Notes under the pieces: generated by a model
Databases searched by the model: none
Told to the model about the DNA's origin: nothing
Seen by the model: only the letters and a program-made list of their open reading frames with translations
Assembly (NCBI GenBank): GCA_014804245.1
Contig: JAAVAE010000039.1
Span: 32,896-79,451 of the forward strand
Direction of reading: 5' to 3'
Source: Lachnospiraceae bacterium
Lineage (GTDB): Bacteria; Bacillota; Clostridia; Lachnospirales; Lachnospiraceae
DNA: 46,556 nucleotides
Position numbers and translations under genes: made by a program
Shown: positions 17,200 to 25,486 of the stretch, piece after piece
How positions within the stretch are numbered: the stretch's first letter is position 1
Layout of the letters: every line of letters begins with the position of its first letter

Positions 17200-19134
17200 A
17201 TGAAAAAATTGAAGAAATTTTTAGCCGGAGTAGTAACTCTGGCAATGGCAATGTCCATGATGACAATGACGGCATTTGCCGCACCGACCATTGAAGACTC
17301 AAAAGATGGAAACTCTAGCTTGACGATTCATAAGTATGAGTACAATGGGGATGAGAAACTAGAAGGAACTGGTAGTGCGAGTGATAAGGTTCCGGATGGT
17401 GCGAATCCACTGGCAGGAGCAGGGTTCACAATTTACAAGGTTGTAGATAAAGATGGTATGGATGCATATTACAGCAAGAATCCCACGGCACTCCCCAGCA
17501 TTGATACTTATGTTGATGAAAATGGTGTAATTAAATCTGCATATGCTGGCACGAAGGTAGGAGAGGAATTATTCACCGGAACAGATGGTATTGCAAAGTT
17601 TGATAACTTAAATCTTGGTTTTTATGTAGTAATTGAAACAACCAAGCCGCCAGCAGTAACGTCTGCAGTGGAGCCTTTCCTGGTATCCATTCCTATGACT
17701 ACTGTTGATGGTGCTGACTGGCTCTATGATGTACACGTATTTCCGAAGAACGGAACCAAATATGGTAAAGTAGAGCTGGAAAAAACAGGAACTGAGGGTG
17801 CTAAGTTAGAGGGTGTTACCTTTATATTAGAGAAGCAAAATGGTGACAAATGGGATCCTATTACAGCTCAGTCAGGAGCAGGCGGTGACAATACCGGAAG
17901 TCCTTTAAGCCTTACTACGAATGCATCTGGTATTATTAAAGTAGAGAATCTGTCTCAAGGAACTTATCGTTTTATAGAGACATCTGTAGGTGAGAATGCA
18001 AACTACATTATGGACGGAAAGACTCCATATGTGTTTGTAGTAACTGATCAGGGACAGATTACTTACAATGGCGAAACAGCAGATACAATAACGATTCCTG
18101 TTACGAATGAAAAACCTGATTTCAAGAAAGAAGTAAGTGACGGCAAAACTTGGGGGTTAGATGCTGACTACAGCGTTGGAGATGCAGTTCCTTATAAGCT
18201 GACAATTAAGGTTCCTGAGAAAATTACAGACCTTAAGACCTTTGCCATTACGGATACTCCGACCAATTTGCAGGATAAGGTAGAGACTATTAAGGTAAAG
18301 TTTGGTGACGCTGATGTACCTACGGATGTGTATACGACAGAGGCAGTAGACGGAGTCGGATTCAAGATTAAATTTGATACTAAAAAGATGGCTAGTTATG
18401 CTGGTCAGGAAATTACGGTTACATATGACGCTGAATTGTTGAGTTCTGCAGTGACAACTACGGCAGGAAATCCTAATGAGGCTACACTGGAATATTCAAA
18501 CAAGATTTTGCCTGAGGATGATCCGGAAGATGAGACACATAAGATTAAAGATCATGCAACTGTATACACCTTTAAGATTCAAATTTTAAAGAGAGCTGAA
18601 GATGCAAACGGAGATCCTCTTAAAGGCGTAGAATTTGATTTATACAGAGAAGCAAAAGAGGGTGAAACAGGAGTAGCAAATGCAGATGAATTAGGTCTTC
18701 CCAGCGGAAAATCATGGGTAAAAGTAAATGAACATTCACTGGTAACAGATGACAACGGCGAGATTAGCCAGTCCGGTCTTGCCAATGACGTTTACTATTT
18801 GGTAGAGACAAAGACCAATGCGGAGTATAATTTGTTGAAAGCCCCTGTTTTAGTTACATTGAATATTCAGTATACGACAACAACTAAGTCTGAATATACT
18901 ACCGGAGCAGATGGAAAGACAACATTAATAAAGCATGAAATTGAAACAACAGAGTTTACCGGAGCAACTGATAATGTACAGGGTATTTTTGTGGAGACCG
19001 TTATCAATAAGAAGGGCTTTACACTTCCGACCACTGGTGGTATGGGTACTTTTGTATTTACCTTCGTAGGTGTTGCTATGATGGCAGCCGCAGTAATCCT
19101 TTTCTTCACATCAAAGAAAAAAGAAGCAAAGTAA
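17200..19134 (+). CDS. Major SpaA-type isopeptide-forming pilin
   Basis: The 644-aa preprotein has a signal peptide (1-27, cleaved after TMTAFA), several Cna-B/SpaA domains (about 187-285 and 458-600) and a fimbrial D2-type domain with its isopeptide region (about 309-450). The pilin motif is WLYDVHVFPKN with Lys183 as the expected polymerisation lysine. E-box-like segments are YRFIETSVGE and YYLVETKTN. The sorting signal LPTTG (609-613) is followed by a membrane helix and a KKKEAK tail. Sortase C joins the Thr of LPTTG to the pilin-motif Lys of the next subunit, building a covalent shaft. An AAAGGATGAG ribosome-binding region precedes the ATG. It lies between the tip adhesin and the first sortase. 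Confidence 0.93.
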   Translation: MKKLKKFLAGVVTLAMAMSMMTMTAFAAPTIEDSKDGNSSLTIHKYEYNGDEKLEGTGSASDKVPDGANPLAGAGFTIYKVVDKDGMDAYYSKNPTALPSIDTYVDENGVIKSAYAGTKVGEELFTGTDGIAKFDNLNLGFYVVIETTKPPAVTSAVEPFLVSIPMTTVDGADWLYDVHVFPKNGTKYGKVELEKTGTEGAKLEGVTFILEKQNGDKWDPITAQSGAGGDNTGSPLSLTTNASGIIKVENLSQGTYRFIETSVGENANYIMDGKTPYVFVVTDQGQITYNGETADTITIPVTNEKPDFKKEVSDGKTWGLDADYSVGDAVPYKLTIKVPEKITDLKTFAITDTPTNLQDKVETIKVKFGDADVPTDVYTTEAVDGVGFKIKFDTKKMASYAGQEITVTYDAELLSSAVTTTAGNPNEATLEYSNKILPEDDPEDETHKIKDHATVYTFKIQILKRAEDANGDPLKGVEFDLYREAKEGETGVANADELGLPSGKSWVKVNEHSLVTDDNGEISQSGLANDVYYLVETKTNAEYNLLKAPVLVTLNIQYTTTTKSEYTTGADGKTTLIKHEIETTEFTGATDNVQGIFVETVINKKGFTLPTTGGMGTFVFTFVGVAMMAAAVILFFTSKKKEAK

Positions 19135-19156
19135 TTTAAGCAAGTAAGGAGCAATT

Positions 19157-20089
19157 GTGGATAAAAAGAGAGCATGGTTTATAGCAATCCTGTTTTTGTC
19201 GGGATTATGCATAACTTTATATCCGTTTGTCAGTAACCTGATTGCACAGTCAAATGCCAGCCGGGCGATCGCTGAGTATGATGAGCAGATCGCCCAGATG
19301 GATCAGGAAGATATTGATGCTGCTAAGGAGGCTGCTGCTAAGTATAATGAACAGCTCAGCAATGCAGTCACCTTAAGCAGCCAGACTGATGAGAGTATCA
19401 GCTATCTGGATCTGATTGATGTTGGCGAGAGTATCGGTTTTATCGATATTCCTAAAATCGATGTGTATTTGCCGATTTATAACGGCACAAGTGATACGGT
19501 TTTGCAAAAAGGTGTGGGTCATCTGGAACAGTCCTCCTATCCAATAGGAGGAGAGAGTACACACTCAGTTCTGACGGGGCACAGAGGACTGCCCAGTGCG
19601 GTTTTATTCACCGATTTGGATAAAATGGAAGTGGGAGACCTGTTTTATCTGCATGTGCTGGATGAAATTCTGGCATACCGTGTGGATCAGGTTAAGATCG
19701 TTCTCCCGGAGGAAATTGATGAACTTAAGATTGTACCGGGGGAGGATTATTGTACACTGGTAACCTGTCACCCCTATGCAATCAACACCCACAGGATGTT
19801 AGTGCGTGGAACCAGGACGGATTACATTCCGGAAGAGGAGGAAGAGCAGCACGTTACCTATAGCGAGCTGCAGTCCGGTACACTCACGAAGAGAATCGTG
19901 GATGTATGGCCTTGGCTGTTGGTATCACTGGTTGTCATGGCAATTGTAGAGACTGGTATCTTCCTTCTGATTGTAAAAAGAAAGAAGCAGAAGAAAGATC
20001 CGGAAGAAAAGCAACAGAAAGTAAAGAAAAAAAGAGAAAAAAAAGAGCGTCCCGAACGGAAGAGCAGAAGAAAGGATAAAGACAGCTGA
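19157..20089 (+). CDS. srtC: Class C (pilus-polymerising) sortase 1
   Basis: The 310-aa transpeptidase starts at GTG 19157 with AAGGAG in front. It has an N-terminal membrane helix (7-28), a sortase beta-barrel with His142 (LTGHRGLPS) and Cys204 in TLVTC, and the catalytic Arg in MLVRGTR. A second helix (about 252-275) and a Lys/Arg-rich cytoplasmic tail follow, which is the class C topology. It should form the thioester with LPTTG of the upstream pilin and link pilins. The Asp-Pro-aromatic lid motif usual in class C is not seen before the barrel. The stop overlaps the ATG of the MoxR gene (TGATG), so translation is coupled. Confidence 0.9.
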   Translation: MDKKRAWFIAILFLSGLCITLYPFVSNLIAQSNASRAIAEYDEQIAQMDQEDIDAAKEAAAKYNEQLSNAVTLSSQTDESISYLDLIDVGESIGFIDIPKIDVYLPIYNGTSDTVLQKGVGHLEQSSYPIGGESTHSVLTGHRGLPSAVLFTDLDKMEVGDLFYLHVLDEILAYRVDQVKIVLPEEIDELKIVPGEDYCTLVTCHPYAINTHRMLVRGTRTDYIPEEEEEQHVTYSELQSGTLTKRIVDVWPWLLVSLVVMAIVETGIFLLIVKRKKQKKDPEEKQQKVKKKREKKERPERKSRRKDKDS

Positions 20090-21033
20090 TGGGATACGTT
20101 GAAAAAGCAAAGAGGGTCATGGAAGAAGTAAAGAAGGTGATTGTCGGCAAGGATGAGTGTATTGAAAAGATCATGACAGGAATCCTTGCACAGGGGCATA
20201 TCCTGATTGAAGATATTCCCGGAGTGGGAAAGACTACTTTTGCCCTTGCTTTTGCCAAAGCGATGAACTTAAAGCAGAACCGTGTGCAGTTCACACCGGA
20301 TGTGCTTCCTACAGATATCACAGGGTTCACCGTTTACAACAAAGGTTCAGAAACCTTTTCCTATCAGCCGGGTGCAGCGATGTGCAACCTTCTTCTGGCG
20401 GATGAGATCAACCGTACTTCTCCAAAGACACAGTCGGCTTTGCTGGAGGTGATGGAGGAAGGAAATGTGACGGTAGACGGTGTGACCAGAGAAGTGCCTA
20501 CGCCCTTTATTGTCATAGCAACAGAGAATCCCATCGGTTCTACGGGTACGCAGATGCTGCCGGAATCCCAGCTGGACAGATTCATCATCTGTCTCAGCAT
20601 GGGATATCCGGAAATGCAAGATGAAATTAATATTATTAAAGATAGACGAGAAAACAATCCTTTAGATCATGTCATACCTGCAATCCGGGCGGAAGAACTT
20701 CTGGCAATGCAGAAGGAAGTTTCCAGTATTTATGTGCATGATGAGGTTTATAAATATATTGTAGGGCTGGTGAGCGCTACCAGAAAAAATGAAATGCTTG
20801 ACTTAGGGATCAGCCCCCGCGGAACCCTTGCTTTATCCAAGATGGCACAGGCAAGGGCATATTTGCAGAAAAGGGAATATGTGATTCCCGAGGATGTTGT
20901 GACAGTATTTCCGGATGTGGCGGTACACAGGGTCAGACGAAGCGCTAAAGCAAAGCTGAACCATAAAAGTGAGTTTGATATACTGACCCAGATTTTAAAA
21001 GAAACAGCGAAGCCTTCGCCGGAAAAAGGCTGA
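20089..21033 (+). CDS. MoxR-family AAA+ ATPase
   Basis: The 314-aa ATPase has Walker A (PGVGKTTFA, about 44-52), Walker B (LLLADEINRTSPKTQSAL) and the MoxR insert and sensor region (ESQLDRFI, then SPRGTLALSKMAQ). MoxR proteins act as chaperones, usually with a DUF58 or VWA partner, to assemble or activate a protein complex. The next two genes encode DUF58 and transglutaminase-like proteins, a common trio. Finding the trio inside a sortase-pilus operon suggests it helps pilus biogenesis or display, but that is inference. Translation is coupled to the sortase gene. Confidence 0.92.
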   Translation: MGYVEKAKRVMEEVKKVIVGKDECIEKIMTGILAQGHILIEDIPGVGKTTFALAFAKAMNLKQNRVQFTPDVLPTDITGFTVYNKGSETFSYQPGAAMCNLLLADEINRTSPKTQSALLEVMEEGNVTVDGVTREVPTPFIVIATENPIGSTGTQMLPESQLDRFIICLSMGYPEMQDEINIIKDRRENNPLDHVIPAIRAEELLAMQKEVSSIYVHDEVYKYIVGLVSATRKNEMLDLGISPRGTLALSKMAQARAYLQKREYVIPEDVVTVFPDVAVHRVRRSAKAKLNHKSEFDILTQILKETAKPSPEKG

Positions 21034-21049
21034 TTGGGAGAGATACTGC

Positions 21050-22156
21050 ATGAAGAATAAAGTAGTTTATTTGTCAGCGGTTCTGCTTACACTCCTGATT
21101 GCAATCGTAAGCCCTTATGATTTCCCGGTGTTTCTGCTTGCGTTTGAGCTGGTTTTTTTAGTTGGATTATTACTTTTTTCACTTTTTATGTCAAAAAAGG
21201 TAAAGGTCAGCTTACAGCTGCCTGCACCTACGGTGTCAAAGCAGGAGCCGGCTTCCGTAGAAGTAAAGATTGAGAACCGCTCCAGACTGCCCATTGCCAA
21301 CGTGGCAGTGGGGCTTTCTTATATAGATGATTTTGATGGAACGACAATCAGTGAGAGAACATCAGGAATGGTGAACTCTAAGAGCACTGTCGTCTTAAGA
21401 ATGAAAATAACAGCCAGATATGCCGGGAAGATCAGTTTCCGGTTGGATCAGGCGAGAATATATGATTATATGAAATTGTTTAAATGGTATGTGCCGGTTC
21501 AAAAGGACACGGTGCAGATGCTGGTGGTGCCGGATTTGTATCAGGTACATATGGATGTTGGAAATATGACAATGCGCTTTCGGGAGGACGGAGATTTCCA
21601 TTCCCATGAGCGTAACGGAGATGACTCCTCCGAGGTGTTTGATACCAGATTATTCAGGGAGGGGGATACCTTACAGAGGATACACTGGAAATTAAGCGCC
21701 AAGACAGAAGAACTTCTGGTAAGAGAGTTCAGTATGCCGGTTGAAAATACCGTCATTCTGCTTGCAGATTTTTATCTGCCAAAGGAGCGGGAATGGACAC
21801 ATATGCAGATGGATGGCATGCTTACAGTGATTGCATCTATTTCTTACAGTCTTCTGGTACAGGAATGCCCTCATGAGATTGTATGGTATGCAGCTGCTTC
21901 GGAAGAATTGAACCGTTTTTCTATCACCTCCGAGGAAGATATTTATGAACTGGCAGGGCAGCTGATAGACGCAGGAGTTTATGAAAAACAAATAGATTTG
22001 GAAGAGATTTATACAGAGAGTTATTCCTTAGGCGCAGGCAGCAGAGTCCTTGCGGTGGATACCGGATGGAACCTGCGCATGGAAGGGGAGATGGTCGCTT
22101 CTCTTTCAAACAAAGAAATTGATAAGGTGCTGCCGGAGCTTCTTATTGGTATATAA
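21050..22156 (+). CDS. DUF58 domain protein, membrane-anchored
   Basis: The 368-aa protein has two N-terminal hydrophobic segments (about 5-45) and then a beta-rich segment of about 100 residues. The DUF58 core follows, with the hallmark Y/F-x-x-G-D-x-x-x-x-I-x-W (here FREGDTLQRIHWKLSAKT) and LLVREF. DUF58 proteins are VWA-like partners of MoxR ATPases. The gene lies 16 bp after moxR and 13 bp before the transglutaminase-like gene, consistent with one transcription unit. The molecular role is unknown; an adaptor at the membrane is likely. Confidence 0.88.
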   Translation: MKNKVVYLSAVLLTLLIAIVSPYDFPVFLLAFELVFLVGLLLFSLFMSKKVKVSLQLPAPTVSKQEPASVEVKIENRSRLPIANVAVGLSYIDDFDGTTISERTSGMVNSKSTVVLRMKITARYAGKISFRLDQARIYDYMKLFKWYVPVQKDTVQMLVVPDLYQVHMDVGNMTMRFREDGDFHSHERNGDDSSEVFDTRLFREGDTLQRIHWKLSAKTEELLVREFSMPVENTVILLADFYLPKEREWTHMQMDGMLTVIASISYSLLVQECPHEIVWYAAASEELNRFSITSEEDIYELAGQLIDAGVYEKQIDLEEIYTESYSLGAGSRVLAVDTGWNLRMEGEMVASLSNKEIDKVLPELLIGI

Positions 22157-22169
22157 GGCTGGTAGGGGA

Positions 22170-24683
22170 ATGAAGGCTTTTAAAAGAAAGAAAGAGATAG
22201 AGCAGGTTTATAGTGAAGATATCTGTATCGTATCAAGGGAATTGATTCAGATAGATGGAAAAAGGAACAATAAGGTACTTGCCTTTGCAATTACTACAGC
22301 CTTATTATTTTTAGCAGCAGCGGGATCTGCGGGCACATTTATCTCTGCATTTTCCATTCCCTGCATAGCGGCACTGTTTTATCCGGTCCTTTTGGCATTC
22401 TGCATTTTTTGGGCAGGATTTTCCAAGTTAAAGGTGGAGGGAGTCTATCGATTCCTTGCTTTGCTGGCGGCACTGATTGCATTCAGCGTGCTTCTTCTGA
22501 TACTGCAAAGTTTTGTTATACCGGGGTTTATGGAAACGGTCAACAGTGTCATGAATAAACTGAATGAAGAATATGATGGGAATCTCACACTGTATCAGGT
22601 AACAGAAAATTCAGTGCAGATTACCGTTTTCCTTATTTTTGTGTGTTTTCTGGTGGCTGGTATTATTTCAGCCGGTCTGATGTACAGACCAAATATATGG
22701 TGTCTTATGGCGGTGGCTTTTCCGCTGATCATGGGTGTACTGCTTGCCGGAGGAGCTCCCCGCGTAGGTTTTCTGCTTATGATACTGCTCGCTCTGATTG
22801 GAACTATTACGGCATCCACTTTAAAGGATCCGCCTACCTTCTGGAAAGAAGGGGACAAAGAGCAGTTTGAACAGAACATGAACTGCTATGAGAGCATTCG
22901 AAGCAAAATAGTGGTGTTTATCATCGTTCTTGTGATGACTATGTCTATACCCTCATTTTTCCTGTTAAGACCGGGGCTTAGTGTTCCGATAGAATTAGCA
23001 AGAGAGTCAGGCATGAAAGCAGAAAATGGTGTTCTTCAGGCAGTCTGGGGAATCCTTCCCAGGGTGTCCGGCGGGCGCTTGAAGCTGTCGCTGGAAGGAG
23101 TAGGCGGCGGTGTGGATGACGGCACGTTAGGCGAGGTCGAGGGTTATTATTTTGGAAAGGTGCAGGCTCTTAAACTGACTGCGCCGGAAAGACCGGAGGA
23201 AACTGTTTATCTCAAGGGTTTCATTGGATCAGTTTACAGTGGAAGCAGATTTGATGCCGCCGATGAGAAAAGCTTCCTAAATGCGGCGTCTAACTGGAAA
23301 ACACAGGATAATCCTGCTTTATATGTGCAGAATCTTCCTTTCCTTAGGATGATGTATTCTGAAAATGTAAGTTTTTCTGAGGATCAGGATGATGTGACGC
23401 CGGAGCTTTCAGGTGAGGTGGAATCATCTGCAAAGGAGCTTACTGTTGAAAATCTGGATGCCAATGACGATTATACGTATCTGCCGTATAATGCTTTCTT
23501 AAATGAGTATTATGTGATGCTTGCCGGGGACGGCGCAGTAGAGGGGCAGACCAGACAGGATGATATTTTTTCTTATTATCCTAGGGAAATTTATCAGGAA
23601 ACCATGGAAGAATGGATGCTCCATGAGGATTATCATAGCGTTTTGGATACCGCAATGACTTCTTATGAAGATTACGTGAATGCAGTGGATCTGCAGATGC
23701 CGGAGAGCGGTCTTGAAAGACTGAAAGCAGACTGTGAGGCGGCGCAGCTTACTGATATAGATGAGATTAAGGATTATGTAGTAAATACCTTATCACAGAA
23801 TTATGTTTTTAACAGGGATGTGGAGTCCTTACCAGATGGAAAGGATTTTGTAGAATGGTTCTTATATGAGACAGGAGAAGGATATTCCACACATTTCGCA
23901 GCAGCGGCAACTATGATGTTCCGTATGTTTGGCATACCTGCCAGATATGTAGTCGGGTATGTTGCACCAAAGAGCATCTTTTCCAGACAGTCAGACGGTA
24001 CTTACACCGCAATTCTGGAGGATGATAATGCTCATGCATGGACAGAAATTTTTGTCTCCGGCGTGGGCTGGGTGCCGGTGGAGACTACCCCCGGATTTGT
24101 GGCAATGCTGGAAGAGGCGAATTATGATGCACAAAGCGCCGGCGGAGAGTCTGCAAGTAATCATACGGAGAGTCAGGAAGAAGAACAGTCTTCTGAAAAA
24201 ACAGAGGATGAGCAGGCAGCGGCAGAAAAAGAAGAAACATCATCTTCATTCAGGGTGTGGATGGTTCTGCCTGTGATTGTAGGTGTTCTTCTTATAAATG
24301 CTCTGGTCATCCTAATTATTCACAGAAGACATCTGTTGAAAAGAAGACTGGGAAAACTTTCAAATAATAATACAAAAGAAAATATGAAATATGTCTACAA
24401 GAGTTTTTATGAGATACTTTTGTTTGATGGATGGCAGAGCGAACTGGGATGTTCTGATGATGCTTTTCCGGAAGCAGTTTCAGCGAAATATAAGGATCTG
24501 TCTGTAGAGCAGATGAGATCTCTGACAAGGATGGTTCTGCAGGCACATTATGGATTTAAGGAGCAGGGAAAGAAAGAACTTTCGTTTATAAGGAGTGCCT
24601 ACATAAGACTTGGGAAGGCAGTGTACAAAAAGCAGCGCTTAAAGAAAAAGATTCAGTTCAAACTGATTAAGTGCTATCTGTAA
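22170..24683 (+). CDS. Transglutaminase-like membrane protein (TgpA-type) with Ser at the Cys position
   Basis: The start is ATG 22170; the frame is open further upstream, but that part overlaps the DUF58 gene. The 837-aa product has about six N-terminal helices (to about 265). An extracellular region follows with a transglutaminase-core domain (about 545-655), then a Glu-rich stretch, one more helix (about 695-715) and a cytoplasmic tail. The motif GYSTHFAAAATMMFR puts Ser573 where the nucleophilic Cys normally stands. H622 (NAHAWTE) and the following VPVETTPG segment are present. With Ser the usual thioester chemistry is not expected; it may be a binding fold. The neighbours MoxR and DUF58 fit the classic trio. 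A helper role in pilus or wall assembly is inferred. Confidence 0.85.
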   Translation: MKAFKRKKEIEQVYSEDICIVSRELIQIDGKRNNKVLAFAITTALLFLAAAGSAGTFISAFSIPCIAALFYPVLLAFCIFWAGFSKLKVEGVYRFLALLAALIAFSVLLLILQSFVIPGFMETVNSVMNKLNEEYDGNLTLYQVTENSVQITVFLIFVCFLVAGIISAGLMYRPNIWCLMAVAFPLIMGVLLAGGAPRVGFLLMILLALIGTITASTLKDPPTFWKEGDKEQFEQNMNCYESIRSKIVVFIIVLVMTMSIPSFFLLRPGLSVPIELARESGMKAENGVLQAVWGILPRVSGGRLKLSLEGVGGGVDDGTLGEVEGYYFGKVQALKLTAPERPEETVYLKGFIGSVYSGSRFDAADEKSFLNAASNWKTQDNPALYVQNLPFLRMMYSENVSFSEDQDDVTPELSGEVESSAKELTVENLDANDDYTYLPYNAFLNEYYVMLAGDGAVEGQTRQDDIFSYYPREIYQETMEEWMLHEDYHSVLDTAMTSYEDYVNAVDLQMPESGLERLKADCEAAQLTDIDEIKDYVVNTLSQNYVFNRDVESLPDGKDFVEWFLYETGEGYSTHFAAAATMMFRMFGIPARYVVGYVAPKSIFSRQSDGTYTAILEDDNAHAWTEIFVSGVGWVPVETTPGFVAMLEEANYDAQSAGGESASNHTESQEEEQSSEKTEDEQAAAEKEETSSSFRVWMVLPVIVGVLLINALVILIIHRRHLLKRRLGKLSNNNTKENMKYVYKSFYEILLFDGWQSELGCSDDAFPEAVSAKYKDLSVEQMRSLTRMVLQAHYGFKEQGKKELSFIRSAYIRLGKAVYKKQRLKKKIQFKLIKCYL

Positions 24684-24699
24684 GAGGAGTATTAAAAGG

Positions 24700-25425
24700 A
24701 TGAGAAGACGTTTGCCTATGGTTCTGGCAGTTATCGTATGTCTGACTGGACTGGGAGTGCTCTTGTATCCCACAATCAGCAACTGGTGGAATCTGTGGAT
24801 GCAGTCCCGGCTGATTTCAGAGTATGAAAGAAAAGTGGAAGAATTAACAGACACCGAAGAATTCACAGAAATATATGAAGCGGCAAGGATCTATAACGAA
24901 AAGCTTTATCAGCTCGGGCTTTCCTTTGCAAGTATAGATGCAAATGATGAAAGGCTCAGTGTAAATGGTCAGAATTACGACCAGCTCCTTAACATAAATG
25001 GAAACGGTGTGATGGGGTATGTGGTCATTGACAAGATTGATGTGCGGCTCGCCATCAGCCATGGAACAGATGATGCGGTGCTGCATGACGGCGTGGGACA
25101 TCTGGAAGGCAGTTCCCTTCCGGTGGGAGGTGAAAATACGCATGCCGCACTGTTCGGGCACAGAGGACTGCCCTCTGCGCTGCTCTTCACCGACCTGGAC
25201 CAGATAGAAATAGGAGATTATTTCAGTGTCAATGTCCTCGGTAAAGTTTTGAATTATCAGGTGGATCAGATTCTGGTGGTTGAGCCCCATGAGACAGACC
25301 CGCTTGAAATTGAGGAAGGAAAAGATTATGTTACCCTTGTGACCTGTACCCCCTATGCGATAAATACGCACAGGCTGATGATTCGTGGTATCAGGGTAGA
25401 GGGTGCGATAGACCACAATGAGTAA
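24700..25425 (+). CDS. srtC: Class C sortase 2
   Basis: The 241-aa sortase has one N-terminal membrane helix (5-27), His154 (FGHRGLPS) and Cys216 (TLVTCTPYAINTHR), followed by a catalytic Arg segment (MIRGIRVE). It lacks the C-terminal helix seen in sortase 1 and ends soon after the barrel. A preceding ETHAAL-like segment and the NGVMGYVVIDKIDV strand match pilus sortases. No Asp-Pro-aromatic lid is seen. It may polymerise a different subunit, for example join the tip or base pilin, while sortase 1 makes the shaft; the division of labour is inferred. It lies 16 bp after the transglutaminase-like gene. Confidence 0.9.
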   Translation: MRRRLPMVLAVIVCLTGLGVLLYPTISNWWNLWMQSRLISEYERKVEELTDTEEFTEIYEAARIYNEKLYQLGLSFASIDANDERLSVNGQNYDQLLNINGNGVMGYVVIDKIDVRLAISHGTDDAVLHDGVGHLEGSSLPVGGENTHAALFGHRGLPSALLFTDLDQIEIGDYFSVNVLGKVLNYQVDQILVVEPHETDPLEIEEGKDYVTLVTCTPYAINTHRLMIRGIRVEGAIDHNE

Positions 25426-25486
25426 GATGGAATTTTGAAAGTATTACTGACTGTTTCATCAGATTGAGAGAAAAGAGGGAGATGAG

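Noticed and set aside
22050-22169. Longer start for the transglutaminase-like gene
   Set aside because: The upstream 40 codons overlap the DUF58 gene and have the composition of an out-of-frame shadow.
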